From Diaporthe sp. PMI_573 (lineage: Eukaryota; Ascomycota; Sordariomycetes; Diaporthales; Diaporthaceae), in contig JAJTUP010000025.1 in the NCBI GenBank assembly GCA_021399435.1, positions 310,001 through 374,000 on the forward strand: DNA of 64,000 nucleotides, given 5' to 3'. The translations under genes and the position numbers were made by a program. Positions 13,384 through 24,705 of this stretch are shown in pieces. The notes under the pieces are model-generated. The model made no database searches. It was not told where the DNA came from and saw nothing but the letters and a program-made list of their open reading frames with translations. Positions within the stretch are counted from its first letter, which is position 1, and every line of letters starts with the position of its first letter.

Positions 13384-14090
13384 GGAGAGATGCAAGGCAG
13401 ATTGGGGATTTCAAAGGTCTATCGGTGGTGAGATGGTTGTCTATATAGTCAAGAACTGCACACTTGTGGCAGTTGGGAGAGGAGGATGCGGGACGAGGAT
13501 GCTGCGCTGGACTTACAAATAATTTGAGGCTTAGATGATGAGTGATCTGTGGTCTAGCTGAATGTATGATATCGACGACAGGAAGTCCGGAAGTCGCCCC
13601 CCAACTAACTCCAACGTTGGAGCGACGTCACAGATCTGGAACGGTTCCGCCGAAACGTGGGCAGTTCCGTTACTCGGCACTTGTGTACCTGGCAGCCTGG
13701 GTACTCAGGTACATCAATGTCTGGGACCCCGACCCCACAACACTTGTCAATCAGCTCAATTGGCGCCCAAAGCGGGACTCGGGCGGTTACCCAGGAACCC
13801 TGCAAGTTTTTACTGCACTGCCGTGCTGCCGTAGAGGTTCCAGACCAATGCCTGCCCCCAACTCAATCAGTAGCGCTGCCTAGTAGACAGACTATCTGTA
13901 ATCTGTACAGACAGGCACACACACATCAGCAACTCCTACTCCCTTTATTCCAACCTCCCTCCCAAAGTAGGCGTCAATAGCCAGCCTCGACAATACCCTC
14001 CCAAACCCGACCAACCAGACCCTCCTTGACAATTCGATCTCTCCGGAATATTCGAAACCTTTCGAGTCCATTCGTTCACAACAAACCACC
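13384..14090. promoter_or_regulatory. Bidirectional promoter of msrB and the ArfGAP gene
   Basis: A 707-bp intergenic region between divergent genes. The 3' part (about 13915-14090) is C/A-rich with few G, typical of a fungal 5' UTR. No discrete site is claimed. Confidence 0.4.
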
Positions 14091-15935
14091 ATGTCGAGGC
14101 GACCGCCGAACCCCGCCGCCGAGCGGGCAGCAAAGAACCAGGCGACTATCAAGTCGCTGTTGAAGTTGGAACCCAACAAGATGTGCTCTGACTGCAAGAA
14201 GAATAAGCGTACGTCGCCTAATACAACCAAGCACAATCACGTTCAGAGTTGCCCATATTTCTGACACCGCTGTTACACAGATCCCCGATGGGCAAGCTGG
14301 AACCTAGGCGTCTTCATCTGCATCCGCTGCTCTGGCATTCACCGTAGCATGGGAGTCCACATCAGCAAGGTCAAGTCCGTCGACCTCGACTCCTGGACCG
14401 ACGAACAACTCCAGAGCGTCCTGAACTGGGGCAACGCGCGAGCCAACAAGTACTGGGAGGCGAAGCTGGCACCCGGCCACGTGCCCTCCGAGGCCAAGAT
14501 CGAGAACTTTATACGGACCAAATATGAGCTCAAGAGATGGGTCATGGACGGGCCAATGCCTGATCCTTCTACACTGGGCGCCGATGCGGACGACGACGTG
14601 CCCCTCAGCATCGTCAAGGAGAAGCAGACTATCGAGAGGAAGCGGTCCCTGAAGACACATCCGGGCCAACCATCGGCTTCTGCCCAACCGGCTCCACAGG
14701 TCGACCTAATCGGCGGTGACGATCCTATCCCTCGCGCCAGCACCGCCGGCCCAGTTGCCGGGAAGGTGCCGCCCAAGGCAGAGCCCGCGCCGCCAAAGGC
14801 AACGAGCGCCAACAACTCACTGCTCGGGCTGGATTTCCTGGGCTCCCAACCATCGCCGCCCCCTCGACCTGCCAGCACCACTGGCTCCGGTGGAGTAGGC
14901 GGCCAGTCGCGGCCCGACCTTAAGCAGTCTATCCTCTCCCTCTACGCCACGGCCCCCAGGCCACAGCACGCATCTCACGGCCACTCCCACTCTGGCTCCT
15001 TCGGCAGCATGGCGTCGCCCACCGCACCACCGCAGATGACCCAGCAGATGAGCCAGCCATCAGGTGGAGGATTGAACGACGCATTCAGCAACCTGAGCTT
15101 CTCCAACATATCTAGCCCCAAGAGCCCCCAAAACTCGGCCTTCTCCAACTTGAACCCCATGTCAAGCAACAGATCGACGCCCCAGCCCCAGCACCAGTCT
15201 CAACCGTCGTCATCTTCTGCATTCTCCGGCCTCAGCGGTGGAGGTTTCTTCGACTCCAAGCCCGCGGCGGCGGCACACGCCCCAGCCAGCAAACCGGCGC
15301 CATCCAACAGCGGCTTCGGGGGCTTCGGGGGCTTTGGCGACTTTTCCTCCCCGGCGGCGTCCCAGCCAAAGCCAGCAGCCCCAGCATCCTCCGCGATGAA
15401 CGACCTCTTCGACTTCTCGTCCCCCGCCCCGGCAGCGGCGCCCGCACCAGCACGCGCGGCCCCCTCCGCGTCCAGCTCGTCGGTCTTCAACCTCACACAG
15501 CCCAAGTCCCCACCGGTTCCCGCAGCGACGACGACAGCCAGCCCGCTCGGTACCATGGGTGGCGGCGGCGGCGGGTTCTCGGGCGCAGACGTGTGGGGCA
15601 ACAACGCGTGGGCTGACCCGGCGCCTGCTGCACCTGCGCCTGCGCCTGCGCCGGCCATGAGCAGCATCAGCAAGCCTGTGATGACGAGCGCGCAGCCGTC
15701 CAATGACTTTGGCGCTTGGGGGAGTAGCACCGGTGGCGGGATGGGCGGCAGCAACAACATGATGGGCTCGTTCGCCAACACGGCGATCGTGCCGGGGGCG
15801 TCTGGCGGGATGGTCACGCAGCCCAAGGTCTCTGCAGACGAGGAGTTTGGGGGGTGGACTAGCAGCACTGCCGCACCTACGACCTCTGGGAATGCGAAGG
15901 GGAGCGAGGATTTGTTTTCGAATGTGTGGCAGTAG
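14091..15935 (+). CDS. ArfGAP zinc-finger protein (SMAP/Age2-like)
   Basis: Exons 14091-14208 and 14281-15935 give 590 aa. The ArfGAP zinc finger has Cys at residues 32, 35, 53 and 56 (CSDC ... CIRC), with the conserved WASWNLGVF between them and IHRSMG after. Arg61 is the expected catalytic Arg. The remaining ~440 residues are Ser/Pro/Ala/Gly/Gln-rich and disordered, with repeated FG, DF and NxF-like short motifs resembling clathrin/adaptor-binding tails. The role by family is to stimulate GTP hydrolysis on Arf and so promote coat release at the trans-Golgi and endosomes. The 72-nt intron lies inside the zinc finger. No UBA or PH domain is visible. Confidence 0.9.
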
Positions 15936-16621
15936 ATTTGAGTTTGTTAGAGGGGTGTTGTGATGGGAAATGATGTGCAGATGGTGGCGGCCGCATGGTG
16001 CTATATAAAGATGGGCTGTCGCAGCTTTACAGAAATTTTGGTGGTGCTACGAGCGTGGCCGAGTGGGCAGTAAATCATAAGAGTCAGTGGGCGTGGTGTT
16101 GCGGTTGAGGCGTGCGTAGGCGGTGTACATGACGAGAGTGACGAGACGAGGATAGCCGAGACGAAATAAATAAATGGACAGATGATTATTAAGAATGGAC
16201 GCTCTTCCGGAACCCCCTTGTTGTTGTCCTCGCTTGCTTGCCCTTCCTGTTTACCGAATATACAGAGAGCCCTGCCCGGGGCTGTCAAAACACCCATTTA
16301 ACGCCTGTTGCTATGCCTGCCTTCCCCGATTGCCCCCCCCCTAACCATTCGTTGTACAATGTTTATGCCTGCGCTGTTTCGTGATCATACCGACCAGCTG
16401 CGTCGTCGCCCAATATGGCGCGCGGTATCTCCAACCCGTCTCGTCGCACTCGTGGACCCGGCGTCCTGGCCGCATCGCCGCCCTTGACTGATCAACATCC
16501 TTCGTCTCTCCACCCTTCGCGGTACACCGCCATCTGGACATGTCGATGGTGCCCTGCGTGTGGGTGGGGGTGAGGCTCTGACTGGTGGTGCCCTGGGTAG
16601 GGCTCTGGTGGCTCCTCTGAC
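15936..16621. other. Convergent 3' intergenic region
   Basis: Nothing is recognised beyond 3' UTR space of the ArfGAP and SNARE genes and a C run at about 16333-16341. Confidence 0.4.
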
Positions 16622-17027
16622 CTAGAGAAACAGCTTCCACCCGTAGTACAGCACCAGCACGGCCCCGATGAGGATGGCGGACAGCTTCAGGATGGCGACC
16701 TTGTTCCCCGCGGCGGCCATGCGGCCCATGCGGCTCGCGGAGCCGGTGAGCTGGGTGCGCATGGTGGAGAAGGTGTCGGACTAGGGAGGAGGTGGTGTTA
16801 TGTTAGCAACTTCCCTTTCTTTACTTCGGCGTGCCAAGGGCCGAGATGGACGGGAGCAGGTGGGAGGGGACGGGTGGGGACATGTCTCGTACCGTGTTGT
16901 CGATGACATCCTGGGCCCTCGCGTTGTCGTAGATGTCGATGGTGACGCCGCGCAGGGCGCTGACCTTTGCTGACAGCTCGTCCAGGCGGGAGTTGTTTTG
17001 GCGCTCGCGCTCGTAGGCTTCGGCCAT
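16622..17027 (-). CDS. Bet1/Sft1-like Qc-SNARE
   Basis: Exons 17027-16893 and 16780-16622 (112-nt intron) give 97 aa. The protein starts MAEAYERERQNNSRLDELS, continues through a heptad SNARE motif (KVSALRGVTIDIYDNARAQ, then VIDNT joined by splicing to SDTFSTMRTQL) and ends in a hydrophobic C-terminal anchor (ILKLSAILIGAVLVLYYGW) with only a few residues after it. The length and tail-anchored layout match yeast Sft1/Bet1, which act in ER-Golgi and intra-Golgi fusion. The split coding sequence and very short exons make it easy to miss. The choice between Bet1 and Sft1 orthology is open. Confidence 0.85.
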
Positions 17028-18246
17028 GATGGGCTGGCGGTAGCGCTCGCTGGCTGACTGGCTGGGTATCTGTCGGTGGGAGATGGAAATGTGACTTGTT
17101 GAGACCGGTTTTGCTTCGGCTCGTTTTCTCGACTTGGATGTGAGGCGGGATTGTTGGTCGCAGAGACGCTATGGATGTCTAGTTCAATTGGTTTTCCTGG
17201 GTATCGCGATATGGATCGTGTGTCTTCTCTTCGGACGGATTCGTTATGGTCGCGAGTTAAAGAAAGGAGGCGGCCGGGTTGTGATGATTTGATGCTGAAG
17301 TTGAAACCCGGGTTGCGGCTGGGGGCGAGCCACTGATACGGACGGTTCAGTACGAGTACGGTACGGTGCACGGGCCATGTATGCAACGGAAGATAACGGC
17401 ACGTGGGGGAGCCTGGAACGTCGGCGCTAAATGGCGATCCTGGAAGGGAAAACGCAGTGGCCCGACCCCGGTGACGACAACGAGCTTGGCAGCCGAAGAC
17501 AGGGCCTAGTGTGCTGTAGGTAAAAAGAAAGAGGCAGCAGGCAGGCAGGCAGGCAGCCTACATAATAGGCTGGCCTGGCCTCTTTTCCGACCAGAATGCA
17601 CAGCCATCTGGAAAGGCGTCGAATGAGAGGGATGATTGCGCGTTCTGTGGCGATGGGAGGCCGTTATAGTGTGTGTACATGTCGTAGGTGTTGTGGACTA
17701 CTGCTAGTGCAGGATCTGCTTGTGACCTGTCCGACGTTAATACCGGCTGGAGGGCGTTGGTGGTGTTGCGCTTCGGTAGTACATACCGAAACTTAGAGAT
17801 GAGTCTAAGTCTCTCGTGCAGTTCGGAATACGGGAGCAGCATTGCATAACGTAGTCCCATGTTTTCGCTGTTACAAAGGAACCTAGGTAGGGAGACCACT
17901 CGGTACGTACCCCACACAGTCTGCGGCCATCATCGTCAGCTGCAGCTGCGCCCCTCGGGAGGCCCTGGACAGCCAGACAGAGCGAGAGCCAAGCTTGGGA
18001 GACTGCCCAACTTGCTTGACCTTCTCCAAAACATCCCTGCACCTGGGGCTGCACTCCGCCATTCCCATCCCAACCCATCCCTACCACCACACATCCATTT
18101 ACACGGTTTCCCGGACATACATAGCAGCCGTGTCTTCTCGCGATCCATACTTTTCTTTCCCCCTACTACCTCTCACCTCTATACCCTCCTCCTACCCTCC
18201 CCTCCCACACCTCCTGCCGCCCAGTTCAGATACCAGCATCGCAAAG
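17028..18246. other. Divergent intergenic region with (GCAG)5 and a pyrimidine tract
   Basis: This is a 1.2-kb region between the SNARE and SYLF-SH3 genes. A (GCAG)5 microsatellite lies at 17537-17556. A long C/T-rich stretch at about 18060-18235, just before the SYLF start, is typical of fungal core promoters and 5' UTRs. No gene is supported. Confidence 0.45.
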
Positions 18247-19810
18247 ATGGGTATCAACAACCCACTCCCGTCGTCCATGGCGTGTAAGTCCACCTTGTCC
18301 GACATCCCCCGCACTCGTCCTCTCTCTCCCAAGCCTCAAGTCGTGCCGGCCATCCGGGTTCGCGGAACACGGGCTGCTGCCCTACGAGAAACAAAACAAT
18401 CAGTCAATTCTTGACCGAAACAAGTTGACTGACAAACAAACCTCCTCAAACAGCGGAGTGCAAGAAGTGTGGAAAGATTCTGGCCGCCTTCATCGATCCA
18501 CGCCAAGCGTTCGGCCCCGACAAGGTCATCCCACCAACCGTCCTGGCCTCAGCAAAGGCAAGCCCTCCTCCTCGCCCCAAACCCACGATTTGCAAAGTCC
18601 TGGAAAATTCCACGACGCCACTGCTAACAGCCGCCCGTTCTTCCTGTAGGGCCTCGCAATCCTCACAGTAATCAAAGCCGGCTTCCTTGGCTCCGCCCGA
18701 TTCGGCTCCGGCCTCGTCATCGCCCGCCTGCCCGACGGCTCCTGGTCCGCCCCCTCAGCAATCGCGACCGGCGGCGCCGGCTTCGGCGGCCAGATCGGCT
18801 TCGAGCTCACCGACTTCGTCTTCATCCTCAACGACGCAGCGGCCGTGAAGACCTTCGCCCAGGCCGGCTCGCTCACCCTCGGCGGCAACGTGTCCATCGC
18901 CGCGGGGCCCGTGGGCCGCAACGCCGAGGCCGCCGGCGCCGCAAGCCTCAGGAGCGTCGCGGGCATATTCAGCTACAGCAAGACAAAGGGCCTGTTCGCG
19001 GGCGTCAGCCTGGAGGGGAGCGCCATAATAGAGCGCAAGGATGCGAACACCAAGCTCTACGGCCGGCCCATCAGCGCCAAGGAGCTGCTGAACGGCGCGG
19101 AGAGGCCCCCGCCCCAGGCGTCGCCCCTGTTCAACATCCTCAACTCGCGCGCCTTTTCCGGCACGCGCTCGGGCAACTTCGACGACGGCATGTACAACGA
19201 GTCCCCCGTCTACGACGACCGCCACGACGACGTCGTGTGGAACGGCCAGCGCGGCAGCGCATACGGCGAGGGCCAGCCGAACAACAGCAGCGCGAGACAC
19301 AGCATGTACGGCGGTGCGGCGGCAGCCTCCAACAGCAGGGACTCGTTCGGCGCCCCGAAGCGGGCGTCCACATGGCAGGACGACGTCTACGACAGCCCGC
19401 GGCAGTTCGGCGCGGGGTCCAGGTCAAGCACCCTGCAGGACGTAACGGTGCCGCGCGAGTACACGGGCCAGCAGTCGTCCGGGTTCCCCGAGGACAGGAA
19501 GGTCGGGCCTGGAAGGCCGGCAGCGCCCAAGCCGAACTTTACGAGCAAGCAGGCGCTGATGAAGAAGAACGAGGCCGTCGCGCTGTATACCTTTGAGGCG
19601 GAGCAGCCTGGTGACCTGGGCTTTAAGAAGGGGGATGTCATTACCGTGCTGAAGAAGACGGAGAGTGACAACGACTGGTGGTATGTTCTTTTGGGTCTTG
19701 GGTCTGCTGGGAGAAGCGTTTGGATTCTTACTGACTTTTCGTGTAGGACCGGCATGGTTGGCACGAAACATGGCACGTTCCCCAGCAACTACGTTAAGAT
19801 GAAGGAGTAG
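18247..19810 (+). CDS. SYLF + SH3 domain protein (Ysc84/Lsb3-like actin-patch protein)
   Basis: Exons 18247-18283, 18454-18557, 18650-19680 and 19747-19810 give 411 aa. The N-terminal SYLF (Ysc84) domain runs to about residue 235, with [35 protein letters not shown] and [12 protein letters not shown] Ser/Gly/Pro-rich linker follows. The C-terminal SH3 domain starts AVALYTF, continues DLGFKKGD and NDWW, and ends [10 protein letters not shown]. By family it binds phosphoinositides and actin and recruits WASP-type proteins at endocytic patches. Intron 2 (18558-18649) has a GC donor (aaag/gcaagc) and a ttcctgtag acceptor. It splits the conserved AK-GLAIL peptide exactly, so the non-canonical donor is required. 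Confidence 0.92.
18558..18649 (+). other. GC-AG intron
   Basis: This 92-nt intron has the donor AAAG/GCAAGC, a GCTAAC branch-like sequence at about 18623 and the acceptor CTGTAG. No GT donor can reproduce the conserved SYLF peptide across this junction. Confidence 0.8.
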
Positions 19811-21290
19811 ACGGACGAGGCCATCGGCAAAATCATCCGAGAAATCTCGAAGAGGTTAGGACAAGGGGGAACCACGTCGACGCAGGAGCTCCCCATGCGG
19901 GCTCGAGCAGGCCAGATGAGTGAGGGTACAAGATCCACAGATGAAGTTGGGATGAAATGAAGGGGACTGAGAGACTGAAGGCCGGTTCGCTCGAAGGTGT
20001 GCTGCTGTTGATGAGTACACGGAGCTTCAATCTATCCTCGAGGGCCACGGCGGACGGGGACTCCCGAGTACAACCTCTACCCACACAAACACCCTCTGCC
20101 CTCCCCCAACCACTTTTAGCGCGCGCAAAGTACGGCGTTCAGGACAGACTATACACCTTGATGAGCTTGGCCCACTGCTTTTAACACACACATACACAGC
20201 GCCTTTCCCAGGTTTGTCCCCGCGTTGGCTTGCTCTTCAGTGCTTCCGGGCCGGCGTTGGGCGTGGTGGTATGACGGGGAACTGTTTCACGGAGGCTCTC
20301 CAATGAGTAATGTCTTTTTTTCTTAGTGTTCACTATTCGGGGTTCAGATCCAGATACCTATTGAAGGTTTATTGTCTCTTTTGGCAAATTCAAAAAAATC
20401 GTTGGCTTTGGCTTTGGCTTTTGGATGGTCTGGTAGACTGCTGTGAACTGGATGTGTTTGGTATTTCTCCGTGATACCTCAAAGCACTCTCACCAAGCGT
20501 AACTGCCTCACCTTAGATCTCTGTCAGTGGTCTGTTACGGCAGAGTGATTCTGCCTTTGCGCAATATGGGTCATCTGACAGCAAGGCCGTGTATACCACT
20601 TGGCTGCGTAACAGCCCGGCATAGTCTGTTTGTTGACCGACTATTACTGTTACAATCCCGTGACCAAGAACATGCCGATCAGTACTAACATATGCAAAAT
20701 CAGCAACTTCAACACTAAGATAACTATACAACCCTTATAAAAAGAAACAGTATAAAACTTTAAGTAAGTTAAAGTTATAATATAGACTAATGAAATAATT
20801 ATAACTTACCCTAACTTTCTTTTTAAATTTAAATAATAAAGAAAGGAAATTAATTTTACCTATATCAATTTCCTGGGCTAGATATAGCTAGTTTTGGTTT
20901 GAAAACTTAAGGGATTTTACGTGTACAGCACAAAACTTGGCGTCTTTTTTATCGCCCCACTTTCAGAGCCAACACCCGCAGGACCAACCACGTAGCCCAA
21001 CTGGTCTGAAAAACCAGATCAACACCATTTCGCAGCTTTGTTGCTCCTTCCTTTCTTTCAGTTCGGCAACCATAACTAAAAATCAACAATTCTTCACAGT
21101 CACATTGTGCTTTCGTTGCCATAGGACGTGAGGACCGTCTCAGCCACTGTATATCTATCAGGCTGTGGCAAGCTGGGCCTAAACCACTTGATCTGCTACC
21201 ACTCATTTCCTCTGAAACCCCAGTCACTCTCATCCTTTTTCTTCGTCCGTGTCTAATCCAACTGTCCTACGACTTATTGAAAGATTGGGA
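19811..21290. other. Intergenic region with an AT-rich island
   Basis: No gene is supported. The left part is the 3' region of the SYLF-SH3 gene. The AT-rich island at about 20690-20930 is listed separately, and the right part leads into the HET pseudogene. Confidence 0.4.
20690..20930. repeat. AT-rich island, probable RIP-degraded repeat remnant
   Basis: About 240 bp of strongly A/T-biased sequence, dense in TA steps (ttataa, tatataga, taattata, gatatagctag), in otherwise GC-balanced DNA. The composition is what repeat-induced point mutation leaves behind. No coding trace remains. Confidence 0.45.
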
Positions 21291-23360
21291 ATGACGGAGG
21301 CTCCTGCTTCCGCGATGACTACAGTTTGGCCAGACTTGGGCGCCGCTGAGGGCGTCCAAGAGTATCAATACGAGCCTTTGATCGCGGCTGACGCCGTGCG
21401 TGTGCTTGTCGTCCACCCCGCTGACAAGTTCGGGGATCCTCTTCGTTGTTCCATCGTTCACTACGTGCTCTCGGCCGAGATATCGAGTGATGACTACTGC
21501 AGCCATCAACATTACTCGGCTGTGTCATATACGTGGGGCTCTGCTGTATCCTCTCATCAGCTTCTTGTCGCTAGGCCCTTGGTCCCGGGGAATAGCGGTG
21601 CTGCGTCTGCATGCCGCTACTTGAGAATCACGGCCAATGTCGACTCATTGCTCCGCCACCTGCGAAAGGCTCACAAGGCGGTTCGTCTGTGGATCGACGC
21701 AGTGTATCTCAACCAAGCGGACGAGAAAGAGAAGGCTCAGCAAATTCACAAGATGGGTGATATTTACAGGGCTGCGAAGAAGGTTCATATTTGGTTGGGC
21801 GACGACAATGTCGATGATGCTCGCCGCGTGTTCTCGCTCATAAGGCAGGTTGAGCTTCGGAACGAATGGAGCCCAAGCCAAGACGAGGTCTCATTGCTCG
21901 CTAAACTCTTTGCGCGGGCATGGTTTGCAAGGCTATGGGTTATTCAAGAGGCAGTTCTTGCTCATGAGGCAGTGTTGCATTGCGAATCTGACTCGCTCCC
22001 GTTGTCATGGATGCTCCTGGCTCTGAAGAAGGTCCAAAGCAGCACGGCAGGGCTCGAAGTCCTTGGATATGGTCCGAAAATGCTACTGTCCTCGGTTGCG
22101 AAGTACCAGGAGGCGCCGGACAGGTGCAGTATGCTCGACCTATTGTGAGACTTACATCTCTCAGAATGTTCGGATCCTCGAGACCGTATCGCTGCTCTCT
22201 ATGGTTTGGCGTCGAGTACGGACCGACAGCCCGATCTCCGCTATAACGAGGGAGCTGCCCAGGTGTACTGGGACTGCGCGTCGTACTTTATTAACAGGGA
22301 CCCTGTGTCTGCGCACATGTTGATCCTGCATCTCGCAGAATTTGGGTCACTCCGCGCGATCCCACAAGCTGGGGAGCCGCCGTCGTGGGTCCCTGACTGG
22401 TCGAGGAGTCGTCGCCCGGTGCTGCCATCCCTCGACGCACTGTAAAACACCGTGAAATCGCTCGAAGAAGCAAACGATGAATTCAGCACCTCGCATTACA
22501 TGTCGCAAAAGCCCACACCTCGCGACGTTTCAGACCAACAGTTCCGCGACTTTGTGAACTATTGTATAACGTTCAAACACGCAACGCAGATGAGGGCCCG
22601 GGGAAATTCCTTGCAGATATGTTCGCACCCTCTGATATTCCACAGGTACATCAAAGTAGTGGAGGAAGTCTATCGGTGCGAAAGCTCTGACTGAAAGGAT
22701 GTGTGGTTGCTATTCAGTCAAATTTTGATCAACCATAATATTGTGGACGACCTGGATGTTAAGCGCCGAATCTTCAAGGATTTTAAAATCCAGCCAGACG
22801 TTCTTGACGGCGGCGCGTGGGAAACCTTTACAGATCACATATCCTACAGACTCAGGCTGTCCCTGGCGGATATCGAACGGTTCGAGGAACTAGGCTCCAT
22901 CCTGTCTCAGGAGGATATCGAATGTTTGGAGGCAGTCGGCTCCATCCTGTCCAGGTTCTCATTAATTCGAACCAGTCCCTATTGGGAGTCCAAGTTGTGT
23001 TACTGGCACCTTGGACCCCGCGATGCAGCTGTGGGCGATTTCCTGGTACCGTTTATTATTCCAGAAAAAAACCCCTTTAGTACGTGGGGCGACTATCGTA
23101 AAGATTGGTGGGCAGCGTCAATATGCCTCAGACCTACATTAGCGGCGGGCGCGAAAACATGCGTGGAGAGGGACAACCTAGCGGTACCCTTTTGCCGAAC
23201 TGTTCGGTGGCTTGGGTTGAGCTTTCATAAACATAGGGAGACCATACCATCTTTTGAGTTCCTGAATGTGGGAAAAGAGCAGTACGAGCCGCTTTGTCTG
23301 GCTTACTACAAGGCTTTGGGAAAAGGGCTGCCAGGTCCGTACGTCTTTGACGTGATATGA
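21291..23360 (+). pseudogene. HET-domain gene inactivated by three stop codons
   Basis: A single frame of 690 codons is interrupted only by TGA at 22146, TAA at 22443 and TGA at 22692, with no frameshift. The N-terminal HET domain is well preserved: YSAVSYTWGSA (about residue 79), VRLWIDAVYLNQ (about 136), IYRAAKKVHIWLGDD (about 161) and FARAWFARLWVIQEA (about 204). The conserved CSDPRDRIAALYGLA block lies immediately after the first stop, so an intron cannot explain it. The remainder (SWVPDWS, then a C-terminal tail) stays in frame to a natural TGA at 23358. A full-length ancestor is therefore clear. The truncated HET domain (about 285 aa) could still be expressed. Confidence 0.85.
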
Positions 23361-24055
23361 TAGATCTGATATGGTGACCAGACGGTAGTAGACTCCCTAG
23401 TCTACTCTGCCGTATTCTAATAAGCAATACAGTGAAACTCAAATCGCAGTGGTTTATGAAGATTACTCCGATGTGTCTGCATTCTGGGTCCATGCTAGCA
23501 ATAGAAGCCGTTTCGATCAGATTTCCCCCTCTTAATTGAAAAGTGTAACATTTACGTAAATAACAAGTCCACATCTAAAATGCTAATACTTGTTTGCAAG
23601 TACGTTGTGAAAAGAGAGTACAGCAAGCGGAAGATGATGTGACAGTTGGGTGACAGCCTTTTATGCTGGCTGATTACACATCACCGGAACGCAAGGTAGA
23701 TGGGCCCGGAAAGCCAGCAGAGGAGAGTTTTCAAGCATTAGCGCCAATGTGTGCACCCGTAAACTTCTGTGCCAGGTGAGCGTCCTTGATGTTTAGCCAC
23801 ACCAAGAAAGGACCCGGAGCGTCGGCGGCGGCTCAATTTGCTGCCATTTGCATGTCATGCGGCTGAGAAATGAGCGTTGTTTGGCGGGAACAGTTCGTAA
23901 TATAGATGACAATGAGTTGATCGGTTCCTGACACACTCGCGCATAGGCAGACACTTGAAGAGGGCGGCTGGTGCCGTGAGGGTCGACTTTACGTATTTGG
24001 GAAGGGGGGCACCTCACCTCAAACAGAAGTCTCAGCGTGCTGTTCGCCCTTCATC
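23361..24055. other. Intergenic, nothing recognised
   Basis: Only short unsupported frames are present. This is the promoter region of the small gene at 24056. Confidence 0.4.
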
Positions 24056-24399
24056 ATGTCGTCTTCAGATTGCTTTCCATTCAGCCTGGCAACCTTGGAC
24101 TGCGGGGACTCGACCGGATGGTGCTTGCGGCCATACGGAGATGTGTCTGGCTACGGGGTGAGACGATGCTGTTGCCTTAGGGTTTCTTTCATGCTTGCCG
24201 GTCGACTGATTCTGTGTCTTATTCACGCCAGGTTATCGTCGGATTTAAGGGCACCGGTTATTACGTTGCGTTGCTGCTCGTTGCCTACTATGTCACTGCC
24301 TTCGATCCACAGCGGAACCTGTTTGGGCTAGAGGGAACAGCGCAAACCTCGAAAACCTCGTGGGAGCCCAATCCTATCGACATTATGGTGGTGAATTGA
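24056..24399 (+). CDS. Short membrane protein, possibly a truncated fungal membrane-protein gene
   Basis: Exons 24056-24157 and 24232-24399 (74-nt intron, gtgaga donor, cgccag acceptor, phase 0) give 89 aa. Splicing joins CLRPYGDVSGYG to VIVGFKGTGYY, followed by a hydrophobic helix (YYVALLLVAYYVTAF) and FDPQRNLFG. A Cys...D.SG.GV segment before the first helix resembles the start of large fungal multi-pass proteins. The frame ends soon after one helix at NPIDIMVVN. It may be a truncated relic, a genuine small protein, or a gene whose downstream exons I failed to find. Confidence 0.45.
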
Positions 24400-24705
24400 A
24401 TTAGAAGGGGTCATGCGTCAAGGTGGACGAGAAAAGCGCCCAGCCCGTGATATCTGTGAGTGACACGGTGATTTGCCCAAAGCAAGACTGCTTCCTCTTC
24501 TTGTTTTGAGAATATGGTGCGGTTTCTACTATTCTAACTGCGTGGACCATTTCCTAAAGACCGCTAGATTGGCGAGTCTCACTTGGGATAGCGACGTTCA
24601 GGAATTCAGATGAGTAAGACATATTTCAAAGACCTGTGTGATATTTATATGTGTACAGAAAATAGATGCGATTGATTTCCTTGACAAAAAGCAGTGACAA
24701 GATTT
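24400..24705. other. Convergent intergenic region
   Basis: Nothing is recognised. Confidence 0.4.

Noticed and set aside
14339..15868. Long minus-strand frames opposite the ArfGAP gene
   Set aside because: They are mirror frames of the Ala/Pro/Ser-rich coding tail; the ArfGAP zinc finger and exon structure fix the plus strand as coding.
20338..20362. GGTTCAGATCC-like sequence suggesting a tRNA T-arm
   Set aside because: The flanking bases do not pair into a T stem and no acceptor or anticodon arm could be found.
22146..22231. Possible intron (gtgaga to gacag) explaining the first HET stop
   Set aside because: It would delete the conserved CSDPRDRIAALYGLA block, which is clearly coding, so the stop is a mutation.
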